A DNA stretch of 64,000 bases from Bradyrhizobium sp. sBnM-33 (lineage in GTDB: Bacteria; Pseudomonadota; Alphaproteobacteria; Rhizobiales; Xanthobacteraceae). The notes beneath the pieces are model-generated. The model was not told where the DNA came from. It did not search any database and saw nothing but the letters and a program-made list of their open reading frames with translations. The translations under genes and the position numbers were made by a program. The stretch is taken from assembly GCF_032917945.1 (NCBI RefSeq), contig NZ_CP136624.1, forward strand, positions 4,898,001 to 4,962,000, in the 5' to 3' direction. Below are positions 8,093-16,053 of this stretch, one piece after another; the first letter of the stretch is position 1, and each line of letters begins with the position of its first letter.

Positions 8093-8989
8093 ATGAAACG
8101 TGGAATTCTCGTTCTGCTTTCACTCTCGGTGCTGGTCGCTGTCGCGTATTTCACCGCGAGCAAGTGGGCGATCCGGCATGAGACTATCGCGTTTCATGAT
8201 CCCGTCCGCGACAACCGCTTGGTCGCGGTGCATATTGCCGTCCGCCGCGACAAGGAAATGCAGGCCAATGCCGGCTTGATCAACCTGCCGGTTGCGATCC
8301 TCAATCACGGTAACACCGTCAAGAACACCGAGTATTCATTCCTGTCGAACGTGTTCGCCTGGCGCGGCTATCTTGCGGTCAGTCCGCAGCACGATCTGCC
8401 GACCGATCCGCCGATGGTGACCAAGATCGGCGAGCCCTATGTCGGCCGTCTGCCGCAGATTCAGCGCGGCGTCGCCAACATCCATTTCGCTATCCACGAA
8501 ATGAGGAAGGTCCAGCCCAACGCCGACTATGAGAAGGTGACGATGGTCGGCCACTCGATGGGCGGCGACATCTCGATGTATTTCGCCAAGCAGTATCCCG
8601 ACGAGATCAAGAAGGTCGTGACGCTGGACAATCTGCGTGTGCCGTTCCTCACCGAAGGCAAGTTCAAGATCCTGTCGTTCCGCTCTACGGATACGCATTT
8701 CAAGCCCGACCCCGGCGTCGTGCCCGACGACGAGCAATGCGAGCAGGCCGGCATCACGGTCGTGAACACCGGCTTCCAGCATAACGATATGCGCGACACC
8801 GGGCCTGACGCGGCCAAGTCCTCGATCCAGTCGATGCTCGACAGGTTCCTTGACGAGTCCGACAGGAGCGCGCTCAAGCCCGTGCCCGCCAAGGTGCCTG
8901 ACGTTCTGACCAGCAGCCCGGGACCGGTGCCGCTGTCCGTTCCGCTGGCCAGCAATCCGCCGCCGAAGAACAAGCCAGTCACGAACTAG
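8093..8989 (+). CDS. Membrane-anchored or exported alpha/beta hydrolase
   Basis: A 298-residue product with an N-terminal hydrophobic segment (residues 4-21, ILVLLSLSVLVAVAYF) that acts as an uncleaved anchor or signal peptide, then an alpha/beta-hydrolase fold. The strand VAILNHG (67-73) supplies the oxyanion-hole region and GHSMGG (153-158) is the nucleophile elbow with Ser155. His and Asp partners are plausible at QHND and DNLRVPF but are not certain. The last 40 residues are a Pro-rich tail. Substrate unknown; likely an esterase or lipase-like enzyme facing the periplasm. Confidence 0.82.
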   Translation: MKRGILVLLSLSVLVAVAYFTASKWAIRHETIAFHDPVRDNRLVAVHIAVRRDKEMQANAGLINLPVAILNHGNTVKNTEYSFLSNVFAWRGYLAVSPQHDLPTDPPMVTKIGEPYVGRLPQIQRGVANIHFAIHEMRKVQPNADYEKVTMVGHSMGGDISMYFAKQYPDEIKKVVTLDNLRVPFLTEGKFKILSFRSTDTHFKPDPGVVPDDEQCEQAGITVVNTGFQHNDMRDTGPDAAKSSIQSMLDRFLDESDRSALKPVPAKVPDVLTSSPGPVPLSVPLASNPPPKNKPVTN

Positions 8990-9092
8990 ACAACCTACCG
9001 CTATCGTGCATTTGCGGCTGCGTCATGAGTTGGCGCATTGACCCGCTGTAGGCGCCGTCCCAAATAGAGCTTGCTGTTACTCGCGAGCGCTC

Positions 9093-9857
9093 ATGGCCGG
9101 CGAACCCACCAAACCCAAATCGGCAGACGATGTTGCTTCGGCAAGAGCCGAGGCGCGCAAAGGCGGCCCGTTGCCCGAGACCAAGCCGTCGGCGTCGGAG
9201 GACATCGCAGCCTTCGTGGCGAAAGCGCGCGCGATGTCGCCGCACCGCCCGGACGCCAGGGGAAGGCTGGTGTTTGCGCTCGACGCCACCATGAGCCGGC
9301 AGCCGACCTGGGACATGGCCTGCGCGCTGCAGGCCGACATGTTTCGCGAGGCGGCCTCGCTCGGCAGCCTCGATATCAGGCTGGTCTATTACCGCGGCTT
9401 CAACGAATGCCGCGCCACGGGCTGGATCTCCGATTCCGCGCAATTGGCACGGCTGATGGGCAAGATCGATTGCCGGGGCGGCAATACCCAGATCGGCAAG
9501 GTGCTGTCGGAAGCGCGCCGCGAGGCGGTGGCGTCCGGCGTGCGCGCCATGGTGTTTGTTGGCGACGCCATGGAGGAATCCGTCGACGACCTCTGCGCCA
9601 AGGCCGGCGAGCTCGGCCTGCTCAAGGTGCCCGTGTTCATGTTCCAGGAAGGCCACGATCCGACCGCCGAGCAGGCGTTCCGGGAAATTGCGCGGCTCAC
9701 CGGCGGCGCATGGTGCAGGTTCGACCCCGGCGCCGCGGCGCAGTTGCGCGAGCTGCTGCGCGCCGCCGCAGCCTACGCTGCCGGCGGGCGCGAAGCGCTG
9801 CTGCGGCTGTCGAAGACCACAAGCGGCGCGGCCGCACTGATCGGGCAGATGAAGTGA
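9093..9857 (+). CDS. VWA-domain protein with intact MIDAS motif
   Basis: A 254-residue cytosolic protein. After an Ala/Lys-rich N-terminus, a von Willebrand A domain begins at LVFALDATMSRQ. The metal-ion-dependent adhesion site is complete in the form DxTxS (Asp64, Thr66, Ser68), Thr132 in GGNTQIG and Asp158 in FVGDAMEE. VWA domains bind protein ligands through a bridging Mg. There is no signal peptide, so the target is cytosolic. The membrane J-domain gene starts 67 bases downstream on the same strand, and the pair may act together. No enzymatic function is visible. Confidence 0.83.
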   Translation: MAGEPTKPKSADDVASARAEARKGGPLPETKPSASEDIAAFVAKARAMSPHRPDARGRLVFALDATMSRQPTWDMACALQADMFREAASLGSLDIRLVYYRGFNECRATGWISDSAQLARLMGKIDCRGGNTQIGKVLSEARREAVASGVRAMVFVGDAMEESVDDLCAKAGELGLLKVPVFMFQEGHDPTAEQAFREIARLTGGAWCRFDPGAAAQLRELLRAAAAYAAGGREALLRLSKTTSGAAALIGQMK

Positions 9858-9924
9858 TTACGACTTTGGTTTGCGACCGGGCGAGCATCATGCTTTTCGT
9901 CTGCGGGATCGCTATATTAGAGCC

Positions 9925-10650
9925 ATGGCAACCCTGATTGCCGGCGTCGTCGCCGTTGTCGTTCTGTACTTGCTGCTGCAGATGTTTCGTGCGGCCAACC
10001 CGGTCGTGCTTGCGCGCGCTATCAAGATCGTGGGCGGCGTGGTGGCGCTGGCGGTCGCAGCTTTCACCGGGCTGCGCGGCGAGCTCGCGGTTGCCATTCC
10101 GCTCGGCATCTTCGGCGCCGGCCTGCTCGGCTGGTCGCCATTCGGGCCAGGCGGCTTCAGCAATATCGGCGGGATCTTCGGCGGCGGCGCGCAGCGTTCG
10201 TCGGGGCAGACCTCGCGCGTCCGTTCGCAGTTTCTCGACATGAATCTCGATCACGACAGCGGCGAGCTGTCGGGGCGGATCGTGGACGGGCCGAATGCCG
10301 GGCGTTCGCTCGGCGAATTCGACCTGCGGCAATTGATCGCGATGATACCGACCTTCGACGCCGAGAGCGTCGCGTTACTTGAAAGCTATCTTGACCGCCG
10401 GTTTCCCGCTTGGCGTCAGAACGCGCAAGGCGATGCGGCAGGGGGGCAGCGCCGCACGGCGGCGAGCGGAAAAATGACGGACGAGGAAGCCTATCAGATC
10501 CTTGGCTTGCAGCCGGGGGCGGGGCGTGACGACATCAGCCGGGCGCACCGCGCCCTGATGAAGAAACTGCATCCCGACCAAGGGGGCTCGACGTACCTCG
10601 CTGCCCGCGTAAACGAGGCCAAGGATACTCTTCTTCGCACGCATCTCTAG
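9925..10650 (+). CDS. Membrane-anchored J-domain protein, Tim14/Pam18-like
   Basis: A 241-residue protein. Hydrophobic segments lie at residues 2-20 and about 33-70, then a Gly-rich stretch, then a polar middle region. A C-terminal J-domain covers about 184-241, starting TDEEAYQILGL and carrying HPD at 216-218 in HPDQGGS, followed by LAARVNEAKDTLL. The HPDxGGS...NEAKD ending is the signature of mitochondrial Tim14/Pam18, not of DnaJ itself; G/F and zinc domains are absent. It probably recruits and stimulates DnaK at the inner membrane. I start at ATG 9925 because it begins directly with the membrane segment. It follows the VWA gene. Confidence 0.86.
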   Translation: MATLIAGVVAVVVLYLLLQMFRAANPVVLARAIKIVGGVVALAVAAFTGLRGELAVAIPLGIFGAGLLGWSPFGPGGFSNIGGIFGGGAQRSSGQTSRVRSQFLDMNLDHDSGELSGRIVDGPNAGRSLGEFDLRQLIAMIPTFDAESVALLESYLDRRFPAWRQNAQGDAAGGQRRTAASGKMTDEEAYQILGLQPGAGRDDISRAHRALMKKLHPDQGGSTYLAARVNEAKDTLLRTHL

Positions 10651-10850
10651 CTACTCCGGCTCACGCCACCGACGCTACAAACCGCGAGTTGCTTCCGTTC
10701 TCTGACTGACGCCCATATCGCCCGCCGTTGTCCGGCGCGGTCGATCGTTCATTGCAGGGAAACCTAACCGGAAATCCTTGACGAGAAGTTTTCGCGGACC
10801 GCCTTGAGCGTGATCTCGCGAGCGCCGTCGCGACTGTGTTTGGAAAACAA

Positions 10851-10879
10851 CAAAGCCGGCGCTTGCGGCGCCGGCTTTG
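10851..10879 (-). terminator. Rho-independent terminator of the carboxypeptidase gene
   Basis: A perfect 12-base GC-rich stem (CAAAGCCGGCGC and its complement) with a 5-base loop lies just past the stop codon of the leftward gene. Read leftward it is followed by TTGTTTTCC. Confidence 0.8.
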
Positions 10880-10902
10880 CCAAATTCAAAGAAACGTCCC
10901 GA

Positions 10903-12750
10903 TCAGTTGCGAACGGTGATGCAGGAAATATCGGCGCGCTTGAGGGTCTTGCATACCGCTTCGGCCTGATCGCGCTCGAGGCCGGCGAAGCGGGCCCGGT
11001 AGAGCGTGCGGTTGTCCTTGGCGACCACGGGCTCGGTGAAGGGATCGGCCTTGCTGAGCAGGGCGCTGGCCTTGGCGCGGGCGAGATCGATCCGCTGCTT
11101 GGCCTCGCTTTCGCTTTCAAGCGCACCCACCTGAATGATCCAGCCGGTGCGGACCACCGCCGGCGCGGCCGGCTTGATGGCGCTGTTTTGCTGCACGGCC
11201 GGCGGTTGGGCGTGGGACGCCGGGTCGGCGTATGCCAGCGCCTGCGAGTGCGTGGCTTGCGAGGGGGGCTGTGTCAGGCTGGAAGCGGGCAACACGCCGA
11301 GCACGCCTTGTCCGGTGCCGTGATTGGCCGGCTGCGGCGGCATCGCGACCCTGGCGGCTTCGGCCTTGGTCTCCGCGGCCTTTGCGACGACGGCGCTGGA
11401 GGTCTCGGCGATTTCAGGGCGGGCCGGAATGGTGTTGGTGATCGGCGGCGCCGCGGGCTGCGAGGGGCCGGCGGAAGCGAGCTTCATCGGCCCGGCCTTG
11501 ACCTGAACTGTCTTGACCTTGACCGGCTTCATCGGCTCAGCCGAGCCGGGGATCGCTGAGATCGGCTGGGTCTGGATGACGCCGTTGGTCAATGGTGCGG
11601 GTTCGGGCCTGCCTTGCGGCTCGAATTTGTTCTGTTCGACCTTGGCGGGCGAAGGGGGCAGGGCAGCGGCGGCCGCCGCCATCAGCGACGGCTTGGCCGG
11701 CGCGATCGAGCGGGTTGTCGGCATGGCGGCGAGCCCCGGTTCGGCGGCGGCGAGGGCACCGCCGGACTGAGCCGTTTCGGCCGGACGCGCAACGGTCTCG
11801 GCTGCGGCGACATCGACGGTGCCGTCGGCGGGATTGCGCTCGGTGATCGCGGCAACGGTGCGCTTGGTCGCGCCCTTCTCGAGGTTTTCGGCCAGCAGGT
11901 TGCGCATGGTGGCATCGCGCGAACCGCCGCTGCGGCCGCCCAGCACCACGCCGATCAGGTGGCGGTTGCCGCGGCGCATCGAGCTTACGAGGTTGAAGCC
12001 GGACGCGCGGGTGTAGCCGGTCTTGATGCCATCGACGCCTTCGACATTGCCGAGCAGGCGATTGTGATTGCGGATCGATTGTCCGCGATAATTGAACACC
12101 GAGGTCGCGAAGTAGCGGTAGTAGCGCGGGAAGCGATCCTGGATCGCGCGGCCGAGGGTCGCCTGATCGCGCGCGGTGGTCAGTTGCTCGTCGTTAGGCA
12201 GGCCGGAGGCGTTGCGATAGGTGGTCTTGCTCATGCCGAGCGCGCGTGCCTTGCGCGTCATCAGCCTGGCGAATTCGGCTTCATCGCCGGCAATCGCTTC
12301 GGCGACCACCACGGCGGCGTCATTGGCGGAACGCGTCACAAGGCCCTTGATGGCGTCCTCGACCTTCAGGGTCTGGCCCGGGCGCAGGCCGAGCTTGGTC
12401 GGCGCCTGCTCGGAGGCGTGCTCGGAGACCTCCATTTCGGTGTCGAGCTTCATCTTGCCGGATTCCAGGCGCTCGAACAGCAGATAGAGCGTCATGATCT
12501 TGGTCAGCGACGCCGGGCGCCGGATACCGTCGGGATTGTTGGATGCGAGCACCGCGCCTGAATTGCCGTCGACGATGATGGAGGAGAATTGCGGGCTGTA
12601 GCTTTCGCGCACGACGTGATGGTGCCGACGGTGCTTGTGGCGGCGCGCTTCGGCGCTCTCGCTCGAGATCAGTATTGCTGTCGTGAAGGTAACGAGTCCG
12701 AGGACGCACACTCGCAGTGCGCGCGAGGAAGCCAAGGTTGTACGAAGCAT
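10903..12750 (-). CDS. D-alanyl-D-alanine carboxypeptidase with C-terminal SPOR domain
   Basis: A penicillin-binding DD-carboxypeptidase of the DacA (peptidase S11) group, 615 residues. A hydrophobic export segment (about 13-34) is followed by a His/Arg-rich stretch. The three active-site motifs are present: SLTK (81-84, nucleophile Ser81), SAN (141-143) and KTGY (243-246). A long Ala/Pro-rich linker (about 330-520) leads to a SPOR domain (about 535-612, GWIIQVGALESESEAKQRID), which binds denuded glycan at division sites. The enzyme trims the terminal D-Ala of peptidoglycan stem peptides in the periplasm, and SPOR should bring it to the septum. It is transcribed alone and has its own terminator. 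Confidence 0.92.
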   Translation of the reverse strand: MLRTTLASSRALRVCVLGLVTFTTAILISSESAEARRHKHRRHHHVVRESYSPQFSSIIVDGNSGAVLASNNPDGIRRPASLTKIMTLYLLFERLESGKMKLDTEMEVSEHASEQAPTKLGLRPGQTLKVEDAIKGLVTRSANDAAVVVAEAIAGDEAEFARLMTRKARALGMSKTTYRNASGLPNDEQLTTARDQATLGRAIQDRFPRYYRYFATSVFNYRGQSIRNHNRLLGNVEGVDGIKTGYTRASGFNLVSSMRRGNRHLIGVVLGGRSGGSRDATMRNLLAENLEKGATKRTVAAITERNPADGTVDVAAAETVARPAETAQSGGALAAAEPGLAAMPTTRSIAPAKPSLMAAAAAALPPSPAKVEQNKFEPQGRPEPAPLTNGVIQTQPISAIPGSAEPMKPVKVKTVQVKAGPMKLASAGPSQPAAPPITNTIPARPEIAETSSAVVAKAAETKAEAARVAMPPQPANHGTGQGVLGVLPASSLTQPPSQATHSQALAYADPASHAQPPAVQQNSAIKPAAPAVVRTGWIIQVGALESESEAKQRIDLARAKASALLSKADPFTEPVVAKDNRTLYRARFAGLERDQAEAVCKTLKRADISCITVRN

Positions 12751-13032
12751 TTACTTCCCCGTCCCAATTTCTGTCTTGATCACCGGCTCGTGAGGCAAAA
12801 TTGTGCCCACCAGCCGCTGATGGTTCCCCGTTCGAAGTACCGGTCCGGCCATGAGGCAAGGCTGGAGTGGCCGATCAGGTCGCTGTTCTAGCTAAGATGC
12901 TGTTCACAAACAGCTTTCGGGCTGTCTGTCGGAAGGCGAACAAGTCCAGGAATCAGGTTAGGCCGAGCGAGTTTCCAAAAGATTAATTAACCGTTGCGTA
13001 AGACCCCGGGGTTTTCCGTTAATTGGCCGCAT

Positions 13033-13047
13033 TTGTGCGTCGCACAA
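13033..13047. promoter_or_regulatory. PhaR-like operator 1 upstream of the phasin gene
   Basis: TTGTGCG-T-CGCACAA is a perfect inverted repeat 7 bases upstream of the -35 box of the phasin promoter. It contains TGCGTCGCACAA, which fits the consensus TGCRNYGCASMA that I recall for the polyhydroxyalkanoate regulator PhaR of Bradyrhizobium. The consensus is from memory. Confidence 0.6.
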
Positions 13048-13053
13048 CAATTG

Positions 13054-13082
13054 TTGACTTTATTGTGCAGTGCACATATAAG
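13054..13082 (+). promoter_or_regulatory. Sigma-70-type promoter of the phasin gene with operator 2 in the spacer
   Basis: TTGACT (13054-13059) and TATAAG (13077-13082) are separated by exactly 17 bases. The spacer contains a second inverted repeat, TGTGCA-G-TGCACA (13064-13076); on the minus strand it reads TGCACTGCACAA, again fitting the PhaR-type consensus. A repressor bound there would directly block RNA polymerase. Confidence 0.65.
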
Positions 13083-13144
13083 AAGCATGTCAGGGGGCCG
13101 GGACCTCCCGGCAATCGAAACGCTCAGTCTGGGAAAAGGACTCC

Positions 13145-13486
13145 ATGATGGTCAAGATTGAAGACATTCAGAACTACGGCAAAGAGCATCTCGAATCGGT
13201 TGCCGCTTCCGCAACCAACCTGCAAAGCGGCGTTCAGGCGATCGCGAGCGCCTACGGCGACTACGCCAAGAAGTCGTTCGAAGACACAAAGTCGTTTGTC
13301 GAAAAGCTCTCCGGCGTGAAGTCGCTGGACAAGGCTCTCGAAGCCCAGACCGAATTTGCGCGTTCTTCCTACGAAACCTTTGTCGCAGAGTCGCAGAAGA
13401 TTGCCGGCCTCTACACTGATCTCGCCAAGCAGACCTACAAGCCGTACGAAGGCCTGGTCGCGAAGTTCACGCCGGCCGCGCACTAA
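13145..13486 (+). CDS. Phasin (polyhydroxyalkanoate granule-associated protein)
   Basis: A 113-residue, almost entirely helical protein of the phasin family (FVEKLSGVKSLDKALEAQTE, FARSSYETFVAESQKI, GLYTDLAKQTYKPYEGLV). Phasins coat polyhydroxybutyrate granules and control their number and size. Two adjacent ATGs (13145 and 13148) are possible starts, after a GGGAAAAGGA ribosome-binding site. The gene has its own strong promoter with two PhaR-like operators and its own terminator, so it is probably a single-gene unit that switches on when granules titrate the repressor away. No PHA synthase gene is in the window. Confidence 0.92.
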   Translation: MMVKIEDIQNYGKEHLESVAASATNLQSGVQAIASAYGDYAKKSFEDTKSFVEKLSGVKSLDKALEAQTEFARSSYETFVAESQKIAGLYTDLAKQTYKPYEGLVAKFTPAAH

Positions 13487-13510
13487 TTCGCCGCTCTATA
13501 TTTCGAAAGC

Positions 13511-13541
13511 AAAAAGCCCGGCCGTAACGGCCGGGCTTTTT
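13511..13541. terminator. Bidirectional terminator between phasin and TadG-like genes
   Basis: GCCCGGCCG (13516-13524) and CGGCCGGGC (13528-13536) form a 9-base stem extended by AAAAA/TTTTT on both sides, so it works as a T-tailed terminator in both directions for the two convergent genes. Confidence 0.88.
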
Positions 13542-13563
13542 CTTTCCGCCTCGATGGAGGCGC

Positions 13564-14955
13564 CTATTTCGCGACGCGCAGCTTGGCCAGCGACTGGCCG
13601 ATCGAGTTGAACGCCGACGCGGTCTCGCCGGCGGACTTGATGTGATAGAATTTATCCGCACCGCTGGCGCATTCCTTGAGCACGGCAGACTCCGCGTCCC
13701 CGCCGGTATTGACCTGGACGGTGTAGATCGTGATGTTGTGCGGCGCCGCCTTGGCGTTTGCGCACAGGATCTTCTGGCGAGCATCGATCTGCGAGGTGTC
13801 GTTGGTGAAGCGGTTTTGCGTGTTCAGACCGTCCGACAGCAGGACGATGGCATCCTTGTACTCATAGTTCGCCGTGTCCTTGGCCGGGGCATTGAACGGC
13901 GGCACGCCTACGCCGAGCGTCAGCCAGGCCCACGCCATACCGATGCCCTGGTTGGTATTACCGGTGGGCTGCAATTTGTCGATCTCCGACTTGAGCGTGG
14001 CCCAGTCGTAGCTCAGCGGCACGATCTTTCCTAGGTAGGGGGTGTTGCCCGATTTGCAGTAATTTTCGCCATTGCCGATATATTCCTCGGCAACGACCAT
14101 CGTCGGAGCATTGGACGAGGTCGGAGGCGTGTTCATGGTGTCGAAGTTCTTGTCGCGGTCAGTGACGCAGCCGGTCCATTTGCTCCTGTCCGGCGTCCAG
14201 GTCCTACCGTTGTTCTTGCAAGTAGTCCTGTCAGTGTAACTGGACTGGCTGCACGTGCCCCAAGTGTTGGTAGCACTCTGAGTGTCCCACCGCGACCAGT
14301 CCATCCAGCTCTCGTTGACATAGCTCGTGCCGAGGTTGACGTCCTTGGCGAAGGGAACAATCGAGATGTAGATGTCGCCGTTGTTCTTTGCGAGCTTGCT
14401 CAACTGATCGACCAGGCTCTTGGCGGCCGTCTGCATGGCCGGCATCTTGCCATCCCAAGCCATCGACCCCGTCACGTCGAGCGCCATCGCCACCCGCATG
14501 CGCACGTTGCCCCAGGCCGAGGTGGAACTGGTATTGAAGCCCATGGTCGGGAAACCGGCGACCCGCATGAGAGTGGTATCCACGGCGCCGGAGCCGTTAA
14601 TCAGGATGGTCGAGCCGCTGCCGGAGGTTTGGGTATGGCTTGCCGAGATCGTGATCGATTTGGCTTCCGGGTTGGTATAGAGGGCCTTGAAATACGCGTC
14701 TGCCTTCGCCGGGATTTCCGAGGTCGAGATGGTGCCCGCGGTCAGGTCCTTCGCGAGCATCAGCGCGGTGGAATCGAGGGCGGCCTGCATCGAGGAGCGG
14801 GCGCTGTTGGCGCGGGTGTAATCAACTGCCGCGCCGACGAAAGCGATGATCGGGAGTACCGCGATCCCGAACAGGATCGCGATGTTGCCCTCATTGGCGC
14901 CGGCAAACCGGCTGGCAGCCGCGCGAATGCGACGGAATACGACTGTATCGAGCAT
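13564..14955 (-). CDS. TadG-like pilus-assembly protein with VWA domain
   Basis: A 463-residue protein with the TadE/TadG N-terminus: positively charged residues, then GNIAILFGIAVLPIIAFVGA (membrane segment about 23-45), then VDYTRANSARSSMQAALDST. The large extracytoplasmic part is a VWA domain starting near residue 155 with an intact MIDAS (Asp160, Thr162, Ser164 in ALDVTGSM; later VLLSDGLNTQ). Several Cys (GTCSQSSY, RTTCKNN, TGCVTD) suggest disulfides. TadG-type proteins belong to Flp/Tad pilus systems, but no other tad gene is adjacent, so this may be one of the orphan copies common in Rhizobiales. An ordinary orphan TadG is the main reading. Confidence 0.85.
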   Translation of the reverse strand: MLDTVVFRRIRAAASRFAGANEGNIAILFGIAVLPIIAFVGAAVDYTRANSARSSMQAALDSTALMLAKDLTAGTISTSEIPAKADAYFKALYTNPEAKSITISASHTQTSGSGSTILINGSGAVDTTLMRVAGFPTMGFNTSSTSAWGNVRMRVAMALDVTGSMAWDGKMPAMQTAAKSLVDQLSKLAKNNGDIYISIVPFAKDVNLGTSYVNESWMDWSRWDTQSATNTWGTCSQSSYTDRTTCKNNGRTWTPDRSKWTGCVTDRDKNFDTMNTPPTSSNAPTMVVAEEYIGNGENYCKSGNTPYLGKIVPLSYDWATLKSEIDKLQPTGNTNQGIGMAWAWLTLGVGVPPFNAPAKDTANYEYKDAIVLLSDGLNTQNRFTNDTSQIDARQKILCANAKAAPHNITIYTVQVNTGGDAESAVLKECASGADKFYHIKSAGETASAFNSIGQSLAKLRVAK

Positions 14956-15456
14956 GGCCTCACCGCAAATGTGATTTCTACGGGCATTTCCGCCCGGGCC
15001 GCTAAACAGGCGGTAAACCGGTTCCGCTAAAAACAGGTCAAAGCCGGTGCACCGCCGGGCCGGTCGCCAAAAGACCCCGGTATGCTCAACGGCGGCTAAA
15101 CGGCACGTCGCCGTCCTTTGTCAAATCCGACAGAAACGATTAACCTTGGTCCGGAGAGCCGAGCCGGGAATCGGGCCGATCGCGGGACGTGGCAGGGCGA
15201 CATCAATGCGCTTGCGGAGATCCGGCGACGGACCCATATTCCAGGTGCCGATCCGACCAACGGGTCGGACCGGGAGCGGCGATCTGGAATAAGCGTTACT
15301 GGGTACCAGGCGGTGGCTCACGTCAGAGTCGACCGCATGTGGGCCAGGATGCGCTCTCCGGTCATCCCTTTTGGAATTTCGAACGCCTGAGCCATGTTGC
15401 AGTCAACCTTCAAAGCTTGTCCGTCCGTGCCGGCAAAGTCATCTTCTGCTCCCCGA
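14956..15456. other. 501-base intergenic region upstream of clpS
   Basis: No convincing gene on either strand. TTGTCA (15118-15123) and TAACCT (15141-15146) with 17 bases between them form a plausible rightward promoter. A hairpin TCCGACC-AACG-GGTCGGA lies at 15252-15269. If this promoter serves clpS, the 5' leader would be about 300 bases long and contain the hairpin, which could be regulatory. Confidence 0.35.
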
Positions 15457-15789
15457 ATGAGCAATGACGAGAACCGCAACGCCGGAACCGGCGGACCATC
15501 AACGTCGGTCATCACCAAGGTCAAGCCGAAGACCAAGCGTCCGAACCTCTATCGCGTCCTTATTCTGAACGATGACTACACGCCGATGGAGTTCGTCGTT
15601 CATGTGCTGGAGAAATTCTTCCAGAAGGACGCCGAAGCGGCCACCAAGATCATGCTCCATGTCCATCACCACGGGATCGGTGAGTGCGGCGTGTTCACCT
15701 ACGAAATTGCCGAGACCAAGGTCACGCAGGTGATGGACTTTGCGCGCAAGCACCAGCATCCACTGCAATGTGTGATGGAAAAGAAATAG
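15457..15789 (+). CDS. clpS: ATP-dependent Clp protease adaptor ClpS
   Basis: ClpS delivers N-end-rule substrates to ClpAP. The 110-residue form from ATG 15457 has a flexible N-terminal tail ([18 protein letters not shown]) and the folded core [20 protein letters not shown], with the NDD(Y)TP and M residues that form the N-degron pocket, then [19 protein letters not shown]. An in-frame ATG at 15394 would give 131 residues. Neither start has a strong ribosome-binding site; I prefer 15457 for its normal tail length. clpA follows 264 bases downstream on the same strand, the standard arrangement. Confidence 0.93.
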   Translation: MSNDENRNAGTGGPSTSVITKVKPKTKRPNLYRVLILNDDYTPMEFVVHVLEKFFQKDAEAATKIMLHVHHHGIGECGVFTYEIAETKVTQVMDFARKHQHPLQCVMEKK

Positions 15790-16053
15790 CCGCGCGTGGC
15801 TCTCGATCCGGCCGGAGATAAGGAACGGGATTGCATTGATCGGTGTTGACGGAGGCCGACCGTATTCCCGATAATTTTTCGGGCGGAGGTCGCGTGCCGC
15901 CGCCGTGGTGCCGCGAATTTAGAGGAAAACCACGCTTGCGGAACCGGTCTTTCGCCACGATCGTGTGTAACTATATGACAGGGGATGACGAAGGTTGTTG
16001 TTGCCTCACCGGGTAATGGCGATCATGATGACCGGGGGCCATAGAGGACGCGA

